The translations under genes and the position numbers were made by a program. This document shows positions 8,238 through 18,545 of a stretch of 64,000 bases of DNA, piece after piece. This stretch comes from Castanea sativa (Eukaryota > Streptophyta > Magnoliopsida > Fagales > Fagaceae), in NCBI RefSeq assembly GCF_040712315.1, contig NC_134015.1, positions 58,977,964-59,041,963 of the forward strand. Reading direction: 5' to 3'. A model generated the notes under the pieces. The model did no database searches. It had not been told where the DNA came from and saw only the letters and a list, made by a program, of their open reading frames with translations. Every line of letters starts with the position of its first letter. Within the stretch, counting starts at the first letter, position 1.

Positions 8238-10541
8238 ATGGTTTCTCATATTCCCTACTATGTGTGCCTTACCTTTTTCTCAATCTCTCACCTTGTCTCC
8301 ACCTTAGCAGAATCTGATAACTATATCATTCACATGGATGTATCAGAGAAGCCCAAAGACTTTGGTAGCCACCAAGAGTGGTACTTGTCCACTCTAACCT
8401 CTGCATTAGAAACTTCTAAACTTAGCACCACCAATTCATTTTCTACCTCCACTTCTAAACTTATCTATTGCTACACTCACGTTATAGATGGTTTTGCTGC
8501 AAGTCTATCACTTTCTGAGCTTGAGGCCTTAAAAAGCTCTCCAGGTTTTGTTTCTTCAATCAAGGACTTGCCTGTGAAGGCTGACACAACTCACTCACCT
8601 GACTTTCTTGGCCTTAATGGCAACTCGGGCTTATGGCCAGTGACAGACTATGGCCAAGATGTCATAATTGGAGTGGTGGATACAGGAATTTGGCCAGAAA
8701 GTGAAAGTTACAATGACAAGGGCATGTCCGAAGTTCCTTCAAGGTGGAAGGGTCAATGTGAATTTGGCACCGAATTCAACACATCTTTTTGCAACAAGAA
8801 GCTAATTGGTGCAAGGTTCTTTAACAAAGGTCTAATTGCCAAAGACCCCAAATTGACCAATACCATTAAAAATTCCACACGAGACACAATTGGTCATGGG
8901 ACCCACACTTCAAGCACGGCTGCTGGGAATTATGTGCAAGGTGCATCATATTTTGGCTATGCCACAGGAACTGCTAGAGGCATAGCTCCAAAAGCCAGAG
9001 TGGCCATGTACAAGGCCTTGTGGGATGAGGGTGCTTATGCATCTGATATTATGGCTGCCATTGATCAAGCAATTTTGGATGGTGTAGATGTCATATCCTT
9101 ATCATTGGGCATAAATGGTGAACCATTGCATACTGACCCAATTGCCATAGCCACATTTGGAGCCTTGAAAAAGGGTGTGTTTGTGTCCACTTCAGCAGGA
9201 AATCGAGGGCCTCTTCTCGGGACCTTACACAATGGCATACCATGGGTTTTAACCGTTGCTGCTGGTACCATGGACCGTGACTATAATGGAGTTGTTACTC
9301 TTGGCAATGGAGTTCAACTCTTGGGCTCATCTTTGTATATTGGGAAATGGAATTCATCTTCCAATAAAATCCCAATCATTTTCTTTGATGCTTGTGACAA
9401 TCTCAAGGCATTGCAGAAAGTTGGGTACAAGATTGTTGTGTGCCAGGATAAGAAAGGCTCATTGTCTAACCAAGTTCGAAATGCTTACGATGCAAAAGTG
9501 GTAGCTGCGGTCTTTATAACCAACGTCACTGACTTGAAGTCCTACATCCGAACCTCATCTCCATCAATTTTCTTGAACATGAAGAATGGAGAAACTGTCA
9601 AAGACTACATCAAAACCAGCGAGTCCAACCCAAAAGCAAGCCTTGAGTTCAAAAAGACAACTCTTGGTATCAAACCATCACCAAGAGTTAGTAGTTACAG
9701 TTCTAAAGGGCCATCTATAAGCTGCCCATTTGTGCTGAAGCCTGACATAATGGCTCCTGGTTCATTAGTCTTAGCCTCATGGCCACCAAAAATCCCAGTT
9801 GCCAAGGAGGGCAGTTCCTTTCTATATAGTAAGTTCGCTTTATTGTCTGGTACATCCATGTCTTGCCCACAAGCAGCAGGAGTGGCAGCACTATTGAAAT
9901 CAGCACACCCTGATTGGAGTCCTGCAGCCATTAGATCTGCCATGATGACCACATCGGATGCATTCGACAACACACTCAATCCAATCACAGACCTTGGTGA
10001 TGATAACCATCCAGCCAGTCCTTTTGCCTTTGGAGCTGGACACATCAATCCCAACAAGGCATTAGACCCTGGTCTAATATACGATGTGAATGCACAAGAT
10101 TATGTGAATGTTCTATGTGGTCTAAACTATACCAATCAACAAATTCAAATCATCACCAAATCAGCTTCAAATAATTGTTCCAACACGTCCTTGGACCTTA
10201 ACTACCCATCTTTCGTTGCATTTTTCAATGCCAAGGGCTCCAATTCTAGTTTTAAAAGTGTACGAGAATTTCATAGAACAGTGACCAATGTTGGAGAGGG
10301 ACAATCAACCTATGTTGCAAGTGTGACACCCATTAAAGAAATTAAAGTCAGTGTCACGCCGGAGAAATTGGTGTTCAAAAACAAGAATGAGAAGCAAAGT
10401 TTCAAGTTGAATATTGAAGGTCCACAAAAGCTGAAAGAGGAGTTACTTTTCGGTTATCTTCGTTGGGTGGATAGTGCTAGTAAACGAGTGGTCTCAAGCC
10501 CCATAGTGGCCACAAGTTACAGCTCGGAATTAGTGTCATAG
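8238..10541 (+). CDS. Subtilisin-like protease SBT1.9/SBT3-type, copy 1
   Basis: An intronless 767-residue secreted serine protease of peptidase family S8A, expected to act in the apoplast or cell wall. I start at the ATG at 8238; the frame opens slightly earlier only at a TTG. Order of parts: signal peptide (about 1-24, ending VSTLA), I9 inhibitor prodomain (about 28-112), catalytic domain with Asp148 in VVDTGIWPES, His220 in GHGTHTSS, oxyanion Asn322 in SAGNRGP and Ser540 in GTSMSCPQAAG, an inserted PA-like region before the serine motif, and a C-terminal fibronectin-III-like domain. Length is normal for plant subtilases. Oddities: Ile replaces the usual Asp two residues before His220 (DTIGHGTH), and Gln replaces the usual His after SMSCP. 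About 33 residues differ from the copy at 50578. Assignment to SBT1.9/SBT3 is from memory of the family. Confidence 0.93.
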   Translation: MVSHIPYYVCLTFFSISHLVSTLAESDNYIIHMDVSEKPKDFGSHQEWYLSTLTSALETSKLSTTNSFSTSTSKLIYCYTHVIDGFAASLSLSELEALKSSPGFVSSIKDLPVKADTTHSPDFLGLNGNSGLWPVTDYGQDVIIGVVDTGIWPESESYNDKGMSEVPSRWKGQCEFGTEFNTSFCNKKLIGARFFNKGLIAKDPKLTNTIKNSTRDTIGHGTHTSSTAAGNYVQGASYFGYATGTARGIAPKARVAMYKALWDEGAYASDIMAAIDQAILDGVDVISLSLGINGEPLHTDPIAIATFGALKKGVFVSTSAGNRGPLLGTLHNGIPWVLTVAAGTMDRDYNGVVTLGNGVQLLGSSLYIGKWNSSSNKIPIIFFDACDNLKALQKVGYKIVVCQDKKGSLSNQVRNAYDAKVVAAVFITNVTDLKSYIRTSSPSIFLNMKNGETVKDYIKTSESNPKASLEFKKTTLGIKPSPRVSSYSSKGPSISCPFVLKPDIMAPGSLVLASWPPKIPVAKEGSSFLYSKFALLSGTSMSCPQAAGVAALLKSAHPDWSPAAIRSAMMTTSDAFDNTLNPITDLGDDNHPASPFAFGAGHINPNKALDPGLIYDVNAQDYVNVLCGLNYTNQQIQIITKSASNNCSNTSLDLNYPSFVAFFNAKGSNSSFKSVREFHRTVTNVGEGQSTYVASVTPIKEIKVSVTPEKLVFKNKNEKQSFKLNIEGPQKLKEELLFGYLRWVDSASKRVVSSPIVATSYSSELVS

Positions 10542-10586
10542 TCCAAACTTTAATTGTCTTTCTTTTTGCTTGTGATATTTTAGCTA

Positions 10587-10592
10587 AATAAA
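10587..10592 (+). terminator. Polyadenylation signal of subtilase 1
   Basis: AATAAA lies 46 bp after the stop codon. It is retained after both other copies (52927-52932 and 61058-61063). Confidence 0.55.
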
Positions 10593-10999
10593 GCTTGATT
10601 AATTAGTTTCAAGTTAATCTATTTCTAACCGGTTGTTAATGTGAAGCCAAGGAAAAAAACAAAACCCAGTTGGTGATTAAAACATTTTAGTTGATTTTTG
10701 TTGGATATGGTTTTGCGTGGTTGTTAAGTTGTAGCTTGTTACATCATAAAACTATCAATCAAAAGAAGTTTCATACATTTAGCATCTAGCTAATACTATA
10801 ATTATATGTAACATCTTGTGGGGGACAAGTTAATTAGTACCTAACATCCATGTGGAATAAGAAGGTATGGGCAAAGTCAATGATACATGGAAGACAGAAT
10901 AATGCATAATGAAACTTTTTATGCAATGATCATCTTTTCTTTTCTTTTCTTTTTCTTGGCTTCATAATGTGATTAATTATGTATGAAAAGGTTTATGAA
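10593..10999. other. 3' flank of subtilase 1
   Basis: No gene is seen. The sequence is shared with the flanks of both other subtilase copies. A segment of about 105 bp (about 10746-10852) occurs again at 11515-11612. Confidence 0.6.
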
Positions 11000-11512
11000 G
11001 TCAAATTCGCACTATCACTAACATCATCACATTATTTGTTTTTTGCTAAGTGGTGTTATTAATGGGGTATCAATTTGCATAATTATTTTTAAGTTGGGTT
11101 TACTGAGTTGGTTTGAAATATGACTCATGATATTATCTATACTTCCCCATTACTTATCATTTTTTTTTTCATCTCTACCGCCATACTCTTCAAAAGTGGA
11201 TCCCTATCAACACTACACAACTGTTGCAATTGATCTTCAATGCTAATTAGTTTATGGAAGTATGTATTAGAAGTGACAAACAAGGACCCATAAATTTTAA
11301 GTGTCGCCTCATAAAATTTGCCAAGAAATTTCACAAAGGTCTTGACATTTTCCCGTTCAAGATAGTTAGAAGGACCAATGGGCTTTTTCCCATTCCCATC
11401 CGCTTCACAAAAATAAAGTTTGTAATGCCCATCTGCCTCTTCCAACCTATCAACTGCTCTCACAAATTTCAAAGCACAATCTAATATGAGATAAGTGGAA
11501 TTCTACCTAGCA
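11000..11512 (-). pseudogene. hAT transposase C-terminal fragment (RICESLEEPER-like)
   Basis: The - strand encodes MKFVRAVDRLEE, YKLYFCEADGNGK, ENVKTFVKFLGKFYEATLKIYGS, VTSNTYFHKL and LLKSMAVEMKKK, matching the part of plant hAT transposases between the catalytic core and the dimerisation region. The N-terminal two thirds are missing here. A fuller version lies at 53460-55560 with the same position relative to its subtilase. Confidence 0.75.
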
Positions 11513-11514
11513 TT

Positions 11515-11612
11515 TAGCATAAAACTATCAATCAAAAGAAGTTTCATACATTTAGCATCTAGCTAATACTATAATTATACGTATGGGGGACAAGTTAATT
11601 AGTACCTAACAT
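11515..11612. repeat. Repeat of subtilase 3' flank segment
   Basis: These bases repeat 10746-10852 (ATAAAACTATCAATCAAAAG through GTTAATTAGTACCTAACATCC) with a short deletion of about 10 bp. Together the two copies bracket the hAT fragment and abut the LTR that starts at 11613. Confidence 0.75.
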
Positions 11613-13877
11613 CCTGATAACGCCTTAAAATGTGTACTTGTTATATATTTATGTGGCTGTTATCTCCTTATTACTATGTTTAATTTGTCTAATTAAGCCA
11701 TGATTTGCATTAGTTCCTATTATTTATCTTTACATAATTTCTTGAATAAGATGTCATTCATTATGTATAATTTTCTACTTTCAAGAAATCATGTGAGAAA
11801 TGTGAGTTTACAGGAATTTGTGAGAGAATGGAGGCTAAACTAGAATTAAAGTGGAGCTAAAGGACCATACTTAAATGTCTAAGGAGGTGCAGCTGGAGTG
11901 CTTTGATCATCTACCATGATTCGAAGCTTCAAATAAGGAAAGAAATCAAAGAGGCAAAATCTGAAAAGGCAAAATCTAATTTGAGCACTGATCAGTATTT
12001 TGGGCGTATCTCTCTCCTCAAAAATCCAATTGACACAAGGCCAGGAACCATGACTTAAATATCTACAACTTTCCAGTTTTGAGTTTTTTGAAATTCTTAA
12101 TTTTTGAAGGTTGAAATTAACTCACAAGTTATTGCTGTAAACTTGGATGAAAATTAAAAAAGTAAAAATTTTATTTTCTTTTGACACTTAGACGTTAGGG
12201 TTTTGGAAGGGAGGCTGTGTAGAACGAATTTTGGAGAGAAATACCTTGTATTTTCTTTTCTCTAATGGCAGCCTAAACTCTTTCCTAGGGCTAGGGGTTA
12301 TGTTTCTTCTATATGATATGAATATTCAATGTGATTCTTTTTAGGATTTTATCAACAACATATTTGATTGTTCAATTAGATTTCTTTTGATGTATTAGTT
12401 CTTCCTAGGGCTAGGGGTTAAGTTTAATCATGTTTTTCTTATTGTTTAGATGAATTTCTAATAGTTTTAAATAGAAATAAGGTTTTAAAGTGAATGGGTT
12501 TTTCTGAAAAATTTTCTAACTGATAGGACAAAAACGTATTGACCTCTTGTGATAAATTAATTGATTAATTAACCAAGTTTATTAATTAATCAAATTAACA
12601 TGCAAACACGTGGTAACACAAACAAATCACCAATAAACTAAAGTGCAGCGAAAAATAAATTGACACAGTGATTTGTTTACGAATGAGGAAAACCAACTCG
12701 GCAAAAACCCCACTGGTGATTTTAAGGTCACCACTCCCGAGAATCCACTATTATCAAAATAAGCGGCTACAAGTAAAGGAATCCTAGTACCTTATACTAA
12801 CCTATAGTTGAACCCTTACCCCAATACCCAATTGGACTTGTTTTGTAGTGACAATCTCTTCTTGTATTGCACGGCTCCCAATACATGACTAACCAATTGC
12901 GCGGATCCCAGTACGCGACTTCAATCACCAACTAAAGAAAGATTGTTGGCTACAAAGTTCTTCAGTTCATCACACGATGAAGATCGAGAAGCTCCTTCGT
13001 TACAAAACCCTACGGTGTACAAACACAGCAGCTTCTTCAGAAGAAAGATGAGCTAGGGCAAACTAGGTCTTTGGATACAATTTGCTCTTGTGCAATTGTG
13101 CTCTTGGCTATGTGTAACCTAATACGGCCCTTAAAATAATCCTTATATATGTTTAGGATTGTGAGAAAAGAAAGTCCAACCATACAATCACGGATTGGAT
13201 GAAAAACAGACTCGAAAATATGAGTTTCATAAGCCTCGACAAATACCCTATCTGTTGAGCTACTGTCGAGCCACAAACTAGAACAGCTCTTCAAGTCTCG
13301 ATGGATGCTAGCTGTCAAGGTTTAATGAACAACACTTTTCACACTTGAATCTTGGACAGACTTGCATAGCTTCCATACTTAGACTTGAAACAAGGTTTTT
13401 TGAAGTATTAAACACATCCTAAATCTACCCAATTACAAGTAAAGTGTGTTTTGTCAAAGGATTAGCCAATTACATAAAATGTTAACATATATTCCTAACA
13501 TCAAATCACATATGTCCCAACAATAACCACATTATTAATCTAAATTATCATGTGTTCTTGAATTGTCTCAGTTCAACCGAATCATAAGTATTAATTGTAT
13601 AAAAACAATCAATTATGAAATATATAATTTCTTAAATCACAAAGAATTTCATATCGATATAGGGAAACACCCTGATACCCTAGTATTTACATTATTGATT
13701 TAAATCATTTTTTATCATTGTTCTTGTTAACAATCACCAAGAAAAAGTATTTTTATTCTTCACCCAAATTGTTATTTAATTATATTGTCTTTGAATTTAT
13801 CCTGCTCCTTATGGTTCGACCTCGGTATTCCGAGAATTATATTGCTACGATCTCCTGCACTTGGAAGTGAGTAAGCA
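11613..13877 (+). mobile_element. Ty3/Gypsy (Athila-like) 5' LTR, interrupted
   Basis: The segment starts TGATAACGCC and ends GTAAGCA, just before a primer-binding site for tRNA-Asp at 13882. Without the nested 1-kb insertion it is about 1.26 kb. CCTAGGGCTAGGGGTTA occurs twice inside. A partner 3' LTR is not in the window, so the element is truncated on the right. The lineage is inferred from the PBS and LTR style. Confidence 0.6.
12521..13522 (-). mobile_element. Solo Copia-type LTR nested in the Gypsy LTR
   Basis: On the - strand it starts TGTTGGGACATATG and ends CTATCA, 1002 bp. Flanks CTAAC and ATAAC differ by one base, a plausible aged 5-bp target duplication. A relative of 1016 bp lies at 16412-17427. 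No internal region is present, so it is read as a solo LTR. Confidence 0.65.
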
Positions 13878-13881
13878 ATTT

Positions 13882-13899
13882 TGGCGCCGTTGCCGGGGA
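13882..13899 (+). other. tRNA-Asp primer-binding site
   Basis: TGGCGCCGTTGCCGGGGA is complementary to the 3' end of plant tRNA-Asp and lies 4 bp after the LTR end, the normal place for priming minus-strand DNA synthesis. Confidence 0.75.
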
Positions 13900-14195
13900 G
13901 CTACTTTGTATTTAGAGGCAATTTTTTTTTTTTTTTTTTTTTTTTAGGGCAAAGCATAACTGGTGGAAATTCTTCTATTGGTAACTTCGTTCCATTTTTT
14001 TCCCCTTATTTTGTTTTTATTTTTTTGTTTGTTTTTAATTTATTTTATTTGATTGGCATTCATTGTTGCATTTTGATTTGGGTTAGAAACAAGAAAGGCA
14101 GATTAGAAAATTTTGAAACTTACTTTGGTAATCTTTTTGACACACCTTTACCTTCACCTTCTTCATCAATCATAGGCGATGAAACATGTAATAAT
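13900..14195 (+). mobile_element. Truncated leader of the Gypsy element
   Basis: This poly-T and T-rich stretch continues from the PBS and ends abruptly where reverse-oriented Copia gag sequence begins near 14199. No complete ORF is supported. Confidence 0.4.
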
Positions 14196-14198
14196 AAG

Positions 14199-14496
14199 GC
14201 TTCTTGAAATTTGAGAATTTCCCCTTCTCAAAAGACTTCCCATCTTTCTTGAATTTTAAGAATTTACAAAAGTTCTTTGCAAGCTACGCCACTTCCTTTT
14301 CAACCTCAACCTCATCCGAGGAGTCTTGAGCTTCCACTCTCTCATTGATTGTCTTGAGAGGAAGAGATTTTCTCTTCCTTTGTGATGGTAGAGATAGCTC
14401 ATAAGATTGAAGAAAACCAATGAGTTCTTGAATTTTTATCTCATCAAGGTCTTTGCTCTCTTCAATTGCGATGACCTTGGCACGGAAGGACTAAAG
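14199..14496 (-). pseudogene. Second, partial copy of Copia gag
   Basis: These bases repeat 14520-14840 at roughly 90% identity, as a tandem partial duplication of the gag C-terminal half. It contains the reverse complement of the stretch encoding IKIQEL and LSLPSQRK. It is too short and interrupted to be functional. Confidence 0.7.
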
Positions 14497-14501
14497 TAAT
14501 C

Positions 14502-15251
14502 TTAGTAATTGACATAGTAAAAATAGGGCTTCTTGAAATTTGAGAATTTCCCCTTCTCAAAAGACTTTCCATCCTTTTTGAATTTCAAGAATTTACGAAA
14601 GTTCTTTGCAAGGTACGCCCGTTCCTTTTCAACCTCATCCTCATCTGAGGAGTCTTGAGCTTCCACTCTCTCATTGATTGTCTTAAGAGCAAGAGATTTG
14701 CTCTTCCTTTGTGATGGTAGAGATAGCTCATAAGTTTGAAGAGAACTGATGAGTTCTTGAATTTTTATCTCATCAAGGTCTTTGCTCTCTTCAAATGCGG
14801 TGACCTTAGCACGGAAGCTCTCCAGCAATGATTGTAAAATCTTCCTCACAACCTTGGAGTCCTCCGTCTTTTCACCCAAGTTAAACTTGCCAATCACCAC
14901 TTCATTCAATTTCCCATAAAGGGAGTTGAACAACTCATCTTCACTCATCTTTAGTTCTTCGAAGCGAGTGGTGAGCATTTGTAACTTGGTGTCTTTCACC
15001 TTCTTGGTGCCTTCATCAGGTGAGACACCACAACAAATAGCATTTAAAGCTTTACTATTAGCAATGGCCGCTACAAAGGCTACCTTATCCCAAGTAGATT
15101 TGGCAACCTCCGGCCTAGTCTATCCATTCTCAACCGCATCCCATATGCTCTCATCAATAGAGCACAAGAATGCACGTATACGCACTTTTCAAAAGGCGTA
15201 ATTACTCCCATCAAAGAAGGGAGAGGCATTTAGGGATTGAGACCTATCCAT
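14502..15251 (-). pseudogene. Copia gag (UBN2-type) pseudogene
   Basis: The - strand starts with ATG at 15251 (MDRSQSLNASPFFDGSNY) and continues with DTKLQMLTTRFEELKMSEDE, SFYGKLNE-like sequence, KVVRKIL, SFRAKVTAFEESKDLDEIK and a basic tail FRKFLKFKKDGKS. This is the UBN2/gag polyprotein of Ty1/copia elements, which forms the virus-like particle. At least two Trp codons have become stops (near 15198 and 15122), and about 20 residues are missing before KKVKDTK. No zinc knuckle, protease or polymerase follows because the duplication at 14199-14496 is reached instead. Confidence 0.8.
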
Positions 15252-15303
15252 TGTAGGGTCAAGGATCACACTTAGGATGTAGAAATCTGACAAAGTGTAC
15301 CCA

Positions 15304-15314
15304 CTTTGATACCA
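15304..15314 (-). other. Initiator-tRNA-Met primer-binding site
   Basis: The - strand reads TGGTATCAAAG, the usual Copia PBS variant, two bases after the LTR end at 15317 and just upstream of gag. Confidence 0.7.
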
Positions 15315-15316
15315 AT

Positions 15317-16386
15317 TGAAAGTTCACTTGGTGTATAAAACACTCATGAATGTTTAAACCTCCAATTTCAAAAATACCAACACAAGCTTATACTCAGACA
15401 ATAGATGTGCGGAAAGATAAGTATAAGTAATACCCAAATAAATAAACTACTCTAAACCATAATTAATCACAACATAGCAGCAATTAAAAGGCAAGAGTAA
15501 GGATTAGAGAGATGCAAACATAAAGATAACACCGGCACATTTTATCGAAGAGGAAACCAAAGAACTCGGCAAAAAACGTCTACGCCACCCTCCAGGCGGT
15601 AAAATGATCCACTAAAGAATAAAGTTGGGATACACAAATAGCAATAGACCCTCCAAGCCTAATCTACCCAATGCATCTAAACCCTTCAAGCTTCTTACTC
15701 CAACAAGGTTAAGTCTAACCGTGTCTTCTTTAGTTTTCTGAATCCCGCAGTAAGCCCATAGCATCAACCAAATGAATTGATCCTCTTTGAATTGCTTCGC
15801 AAGCACCAAATGACCTCCTCACTAATATGGGTATGGTAAGATAAGGATTTGGCTAATAAACGCCTCAAGGGTATGTCAATGGAGAGGGTGAGAGTAAAGG
15901 AATTTGAGAACCAAAAGTATAAGATTGTGGATGAGTCAATCTTGTTGTTCTCTAGGGTTTCTCTCTCAAAATTCTCTCTAGAAGCTCTCTACATTTTGTG
16001 GGTATAAGGGTATTTATAGTAGGATACGTGAGGAATGTAAAAAGTCATTTTTCTGCAAAATAGGGTATCCCAGCGACTCACTCGCAACTAGGATGAGTCG
16101 CGAGTTTGAGTCGCGAAATAACTGACTAGTCCAGACAGTCCTTTTTGTCATATAGTGCTGCAACTATCGTGACCCTTCAGCTTCCTGCATGCTTCACCCA
16201 TGTGGCATTTTGGCGAGTCAACAGTCGTGAGTCACTCTCGAGATCCAGTCCCAAGAATCCTCTTGAATGCACACACACTTGAATTCTTCACACTCTCTCT
16301 CACATAACCCTTACATGATTCCCACCTAAATACAGGGTATCTAATTGCTGAAATACAAGAAAATTTAGCACAGCATAAAGCCAACA
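15317..16386 (-). mobile_element. Copia 5' LTR
   Basis: On the - strand it begins TGTTGGCTTTATG and ends CTTTCA, next to the PBS, about 1070 bp. It shows the expected order LTR, PBS, gag running leftward. The element is cut off before pol. The outer end is set by the TG and could be two bases longer. Confidence 0.6.
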
Positions 16387-16411
16387 CATGGTTGAATAAA
16401 TTCAACTTTAC

Positions 16412-17427
16412 TGATAGGCCAAAAACGTATTGACTCCTTGTGATGGATTAATTGATTAATTAGCCAAGTTTAATTAATTAACCAATTTAACATGCAAATG
16501 CGTAGTAGCACAAACAAATCACCAATTAAACTAAAGTGCAGCGGAAAATAAATTGACACGGTGATTGTTTACGAATGAAAACCTCCAAGGCAAAAACCCC
16601 ACCGGGTGATTTTAAGGTCACCATTCCCGAGAATCCACTATTATCACAACAAGCAGTTACAAGTAAAGGAATCCCAATACTTTATACCAGCCTACAGTTG
16701 AACCCTTACCCCAATACCCAATTGAACTTGTTCTGTAGTGACAATCTCTCCTTTTCAATGCATGGCTCCTAGTACGTGACTAACCAATTGCGCGGATCTC
16801 AGTATGCGACTTCAATCACTAACTTGAAAAAGATGTTGGCTGCAAAGTTCTTTAGTTTATCCTCACAATGAAGAACAAGAAGATGCTTGGTTACAAAACC
16901 CTATGGTGAAAAGACACAGCGGCTTCTTCACAAAGAGATGAACTAGGGCAAACTTTGTTTCCGATCACAAATTGCTTGAACAGACTTTGCTCAATGCTTG
17001 TGCAACTTGTGCTTACTTTGACAACCCTTAAAATAATCCTTTTATATGTCTAGGAATATAAGAAAAGAATGCCCAAAGACATATCCACAGATTGGAATCA
17101 AAACAGATCTAAAAAATTGTTTTTCTTAAACCTCGACAGCTAGAGGTGTCGAAATGCTGTTGAGAAGTTGTCGAGCCTCGGAGCTGGAACAGCTTATTAA
17201 AGCTCGATAGATGAAGCTGTCGAGCTTTAATGACAAGCACTTCTTCAACTTGTTTCTTAGACAGACTTGCATGACTTTAATACTTGATCTTGAAACCTTG
17301 TTTCTTGAAGTATTAAAACACCCTAAATCTACCCAAATACAAGTAAAGTGCATTTTGCCAAAGGATTTGCCAATTACATAAAAGAACGACATATGTTCTT
17401 AACAAGTGAACTACATATGTCCTAACA
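16412..17427 (-). mobile_element. Second Copia-type LTR of the 12521 family
   Basis: On the - strand it begins TGTTAGGACATATG and ends GCCTATCA, and aligns end to end with 12521-13522. The flanking five bases (TTTAC, CTTAT) do not match, so one end may be rearranged. No protein-coding content is credible. Confidence 0.65.
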
Positions 17428-17569
17428 CTTATAGTATGCAATAGAACTTTAATTTTCTCACAAATTTTGTAGCATCACGAAATTGTCTACTCCCATCTTA
17501 CTGTGCTCGAGTATAGCACCACAACCCTATTATAATAATAATGATGATATGATGATCATAAAAATCGGG

Positions 17570-18320
17570 GTATTACAAGCTTGACTTGTCGAGAGTTACT
17601 TAAGTTGATTGGTTAAACTACATAGCTTAACTGATCGAGAATCATGTTGATTGGATTCTCAAAATTTGTCTTTAGCCATTTGATCTAGGGCTACTTGCAT
17701 CTCTAGTACACTATATAAGTACGCCTTAGAGCACATTTTCTATGACTATGAGAAATTAATGTATTATACGCAAATCTACAATTTTCCAGGCTTTCTTGAA
17801 GCATTAACCAGAGACCTATGTTTATACAAAATATCCAGTGATCAAAGTTTGAAGCATTAACCAGAGACCTATGTTTATACGAAATATCCAGTGATCAAAG
17901 TGAAGTTTATGCATCTAGTTTACATCCAAGTTACTGGTAAAAATCTTTGAGAGGTGTTCTTGAAGTTGTGAGGGGTCATTCATGTGCAACAAGTTTAGAA
18001 TAGAAGAGTTTATGGTCTCAAAGCTTAGTGTGGTCATATCAGTAAATACTACAAGAGGTAGCATTAGATTTGGGTTTAAATCTTTTTTTACAAACTTCAA
18101 TTCTATTCTAGTGGATTTATTACCATGGAAATTGAAGATTAAATCCCCCAAGTTTTTACAGTGAAACTGCTTATTTCATTGGTTTTCTTGGATCATTGTT
18201 TTGGTGTATTTATGTGATCCATGTTTATGTGTTTTTATTTAATTCAGATCGAAAGCATAATTAATATAATTAATTACTTGCTTAATAATTGGTTAACTTT
18301 GTTACAACCAAAGCCTAAAA
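17570..18320 (+). mobile_element. LTR-like remnant with 53-bp tandem duplication
   Basis: The region has LTR-like features (CTATATAAG at about 17711 and AAGTACGCC, and late TTGGTTTTCTTGGATCATTG also seen in the LTR-like block near 43120). Bases 17796-17848 are repeated at 17849-17901 with few changes. No element boundaries are clear. Confidence 0.35.
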
Positions 18321-18545
18321 CCCTAACCATAGGCAATCAAACGTGTACAATCATAGTGCCTTGAAATTTGTGTTACCAAATGCACATTATTAATACTTGA
18401 AATTAAACATCTAGTAGTACTCTAAGCATTACATAATCTTAAACAAACAACTTCCTTCAGCAGCATGAATTTGACAAAATATAGTGTCTTATTGCATATC
18501 CTTGCTTGTTCTGGTCAGACTGTGATGGCTCCAGGAAAGTGCACT

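Larger units (their letters stand above)
5525..11512. repeat. Duplicated block 1 (partner of 47440-54470)
   Basis: From CTTCATCTATTCC near 5530 through the Helitron, the subtilase and its 3' flank to the hAT fragment, the sequence matches 47440-54470 almost throughout, apart from indels. The shared promoter, coding region and 3' flank show a DNA-level duplication, not a retrocopy. Confidence 0.85.

Noticed and set aside
9065..10057. Open frames on the - strand and in another + frame inside subtilase 1 (also 51405-52397 in copy 2)
   Set aside because: They overlap the intact protease frame and persist only because the coding sequence is conserved; no family resemblance.
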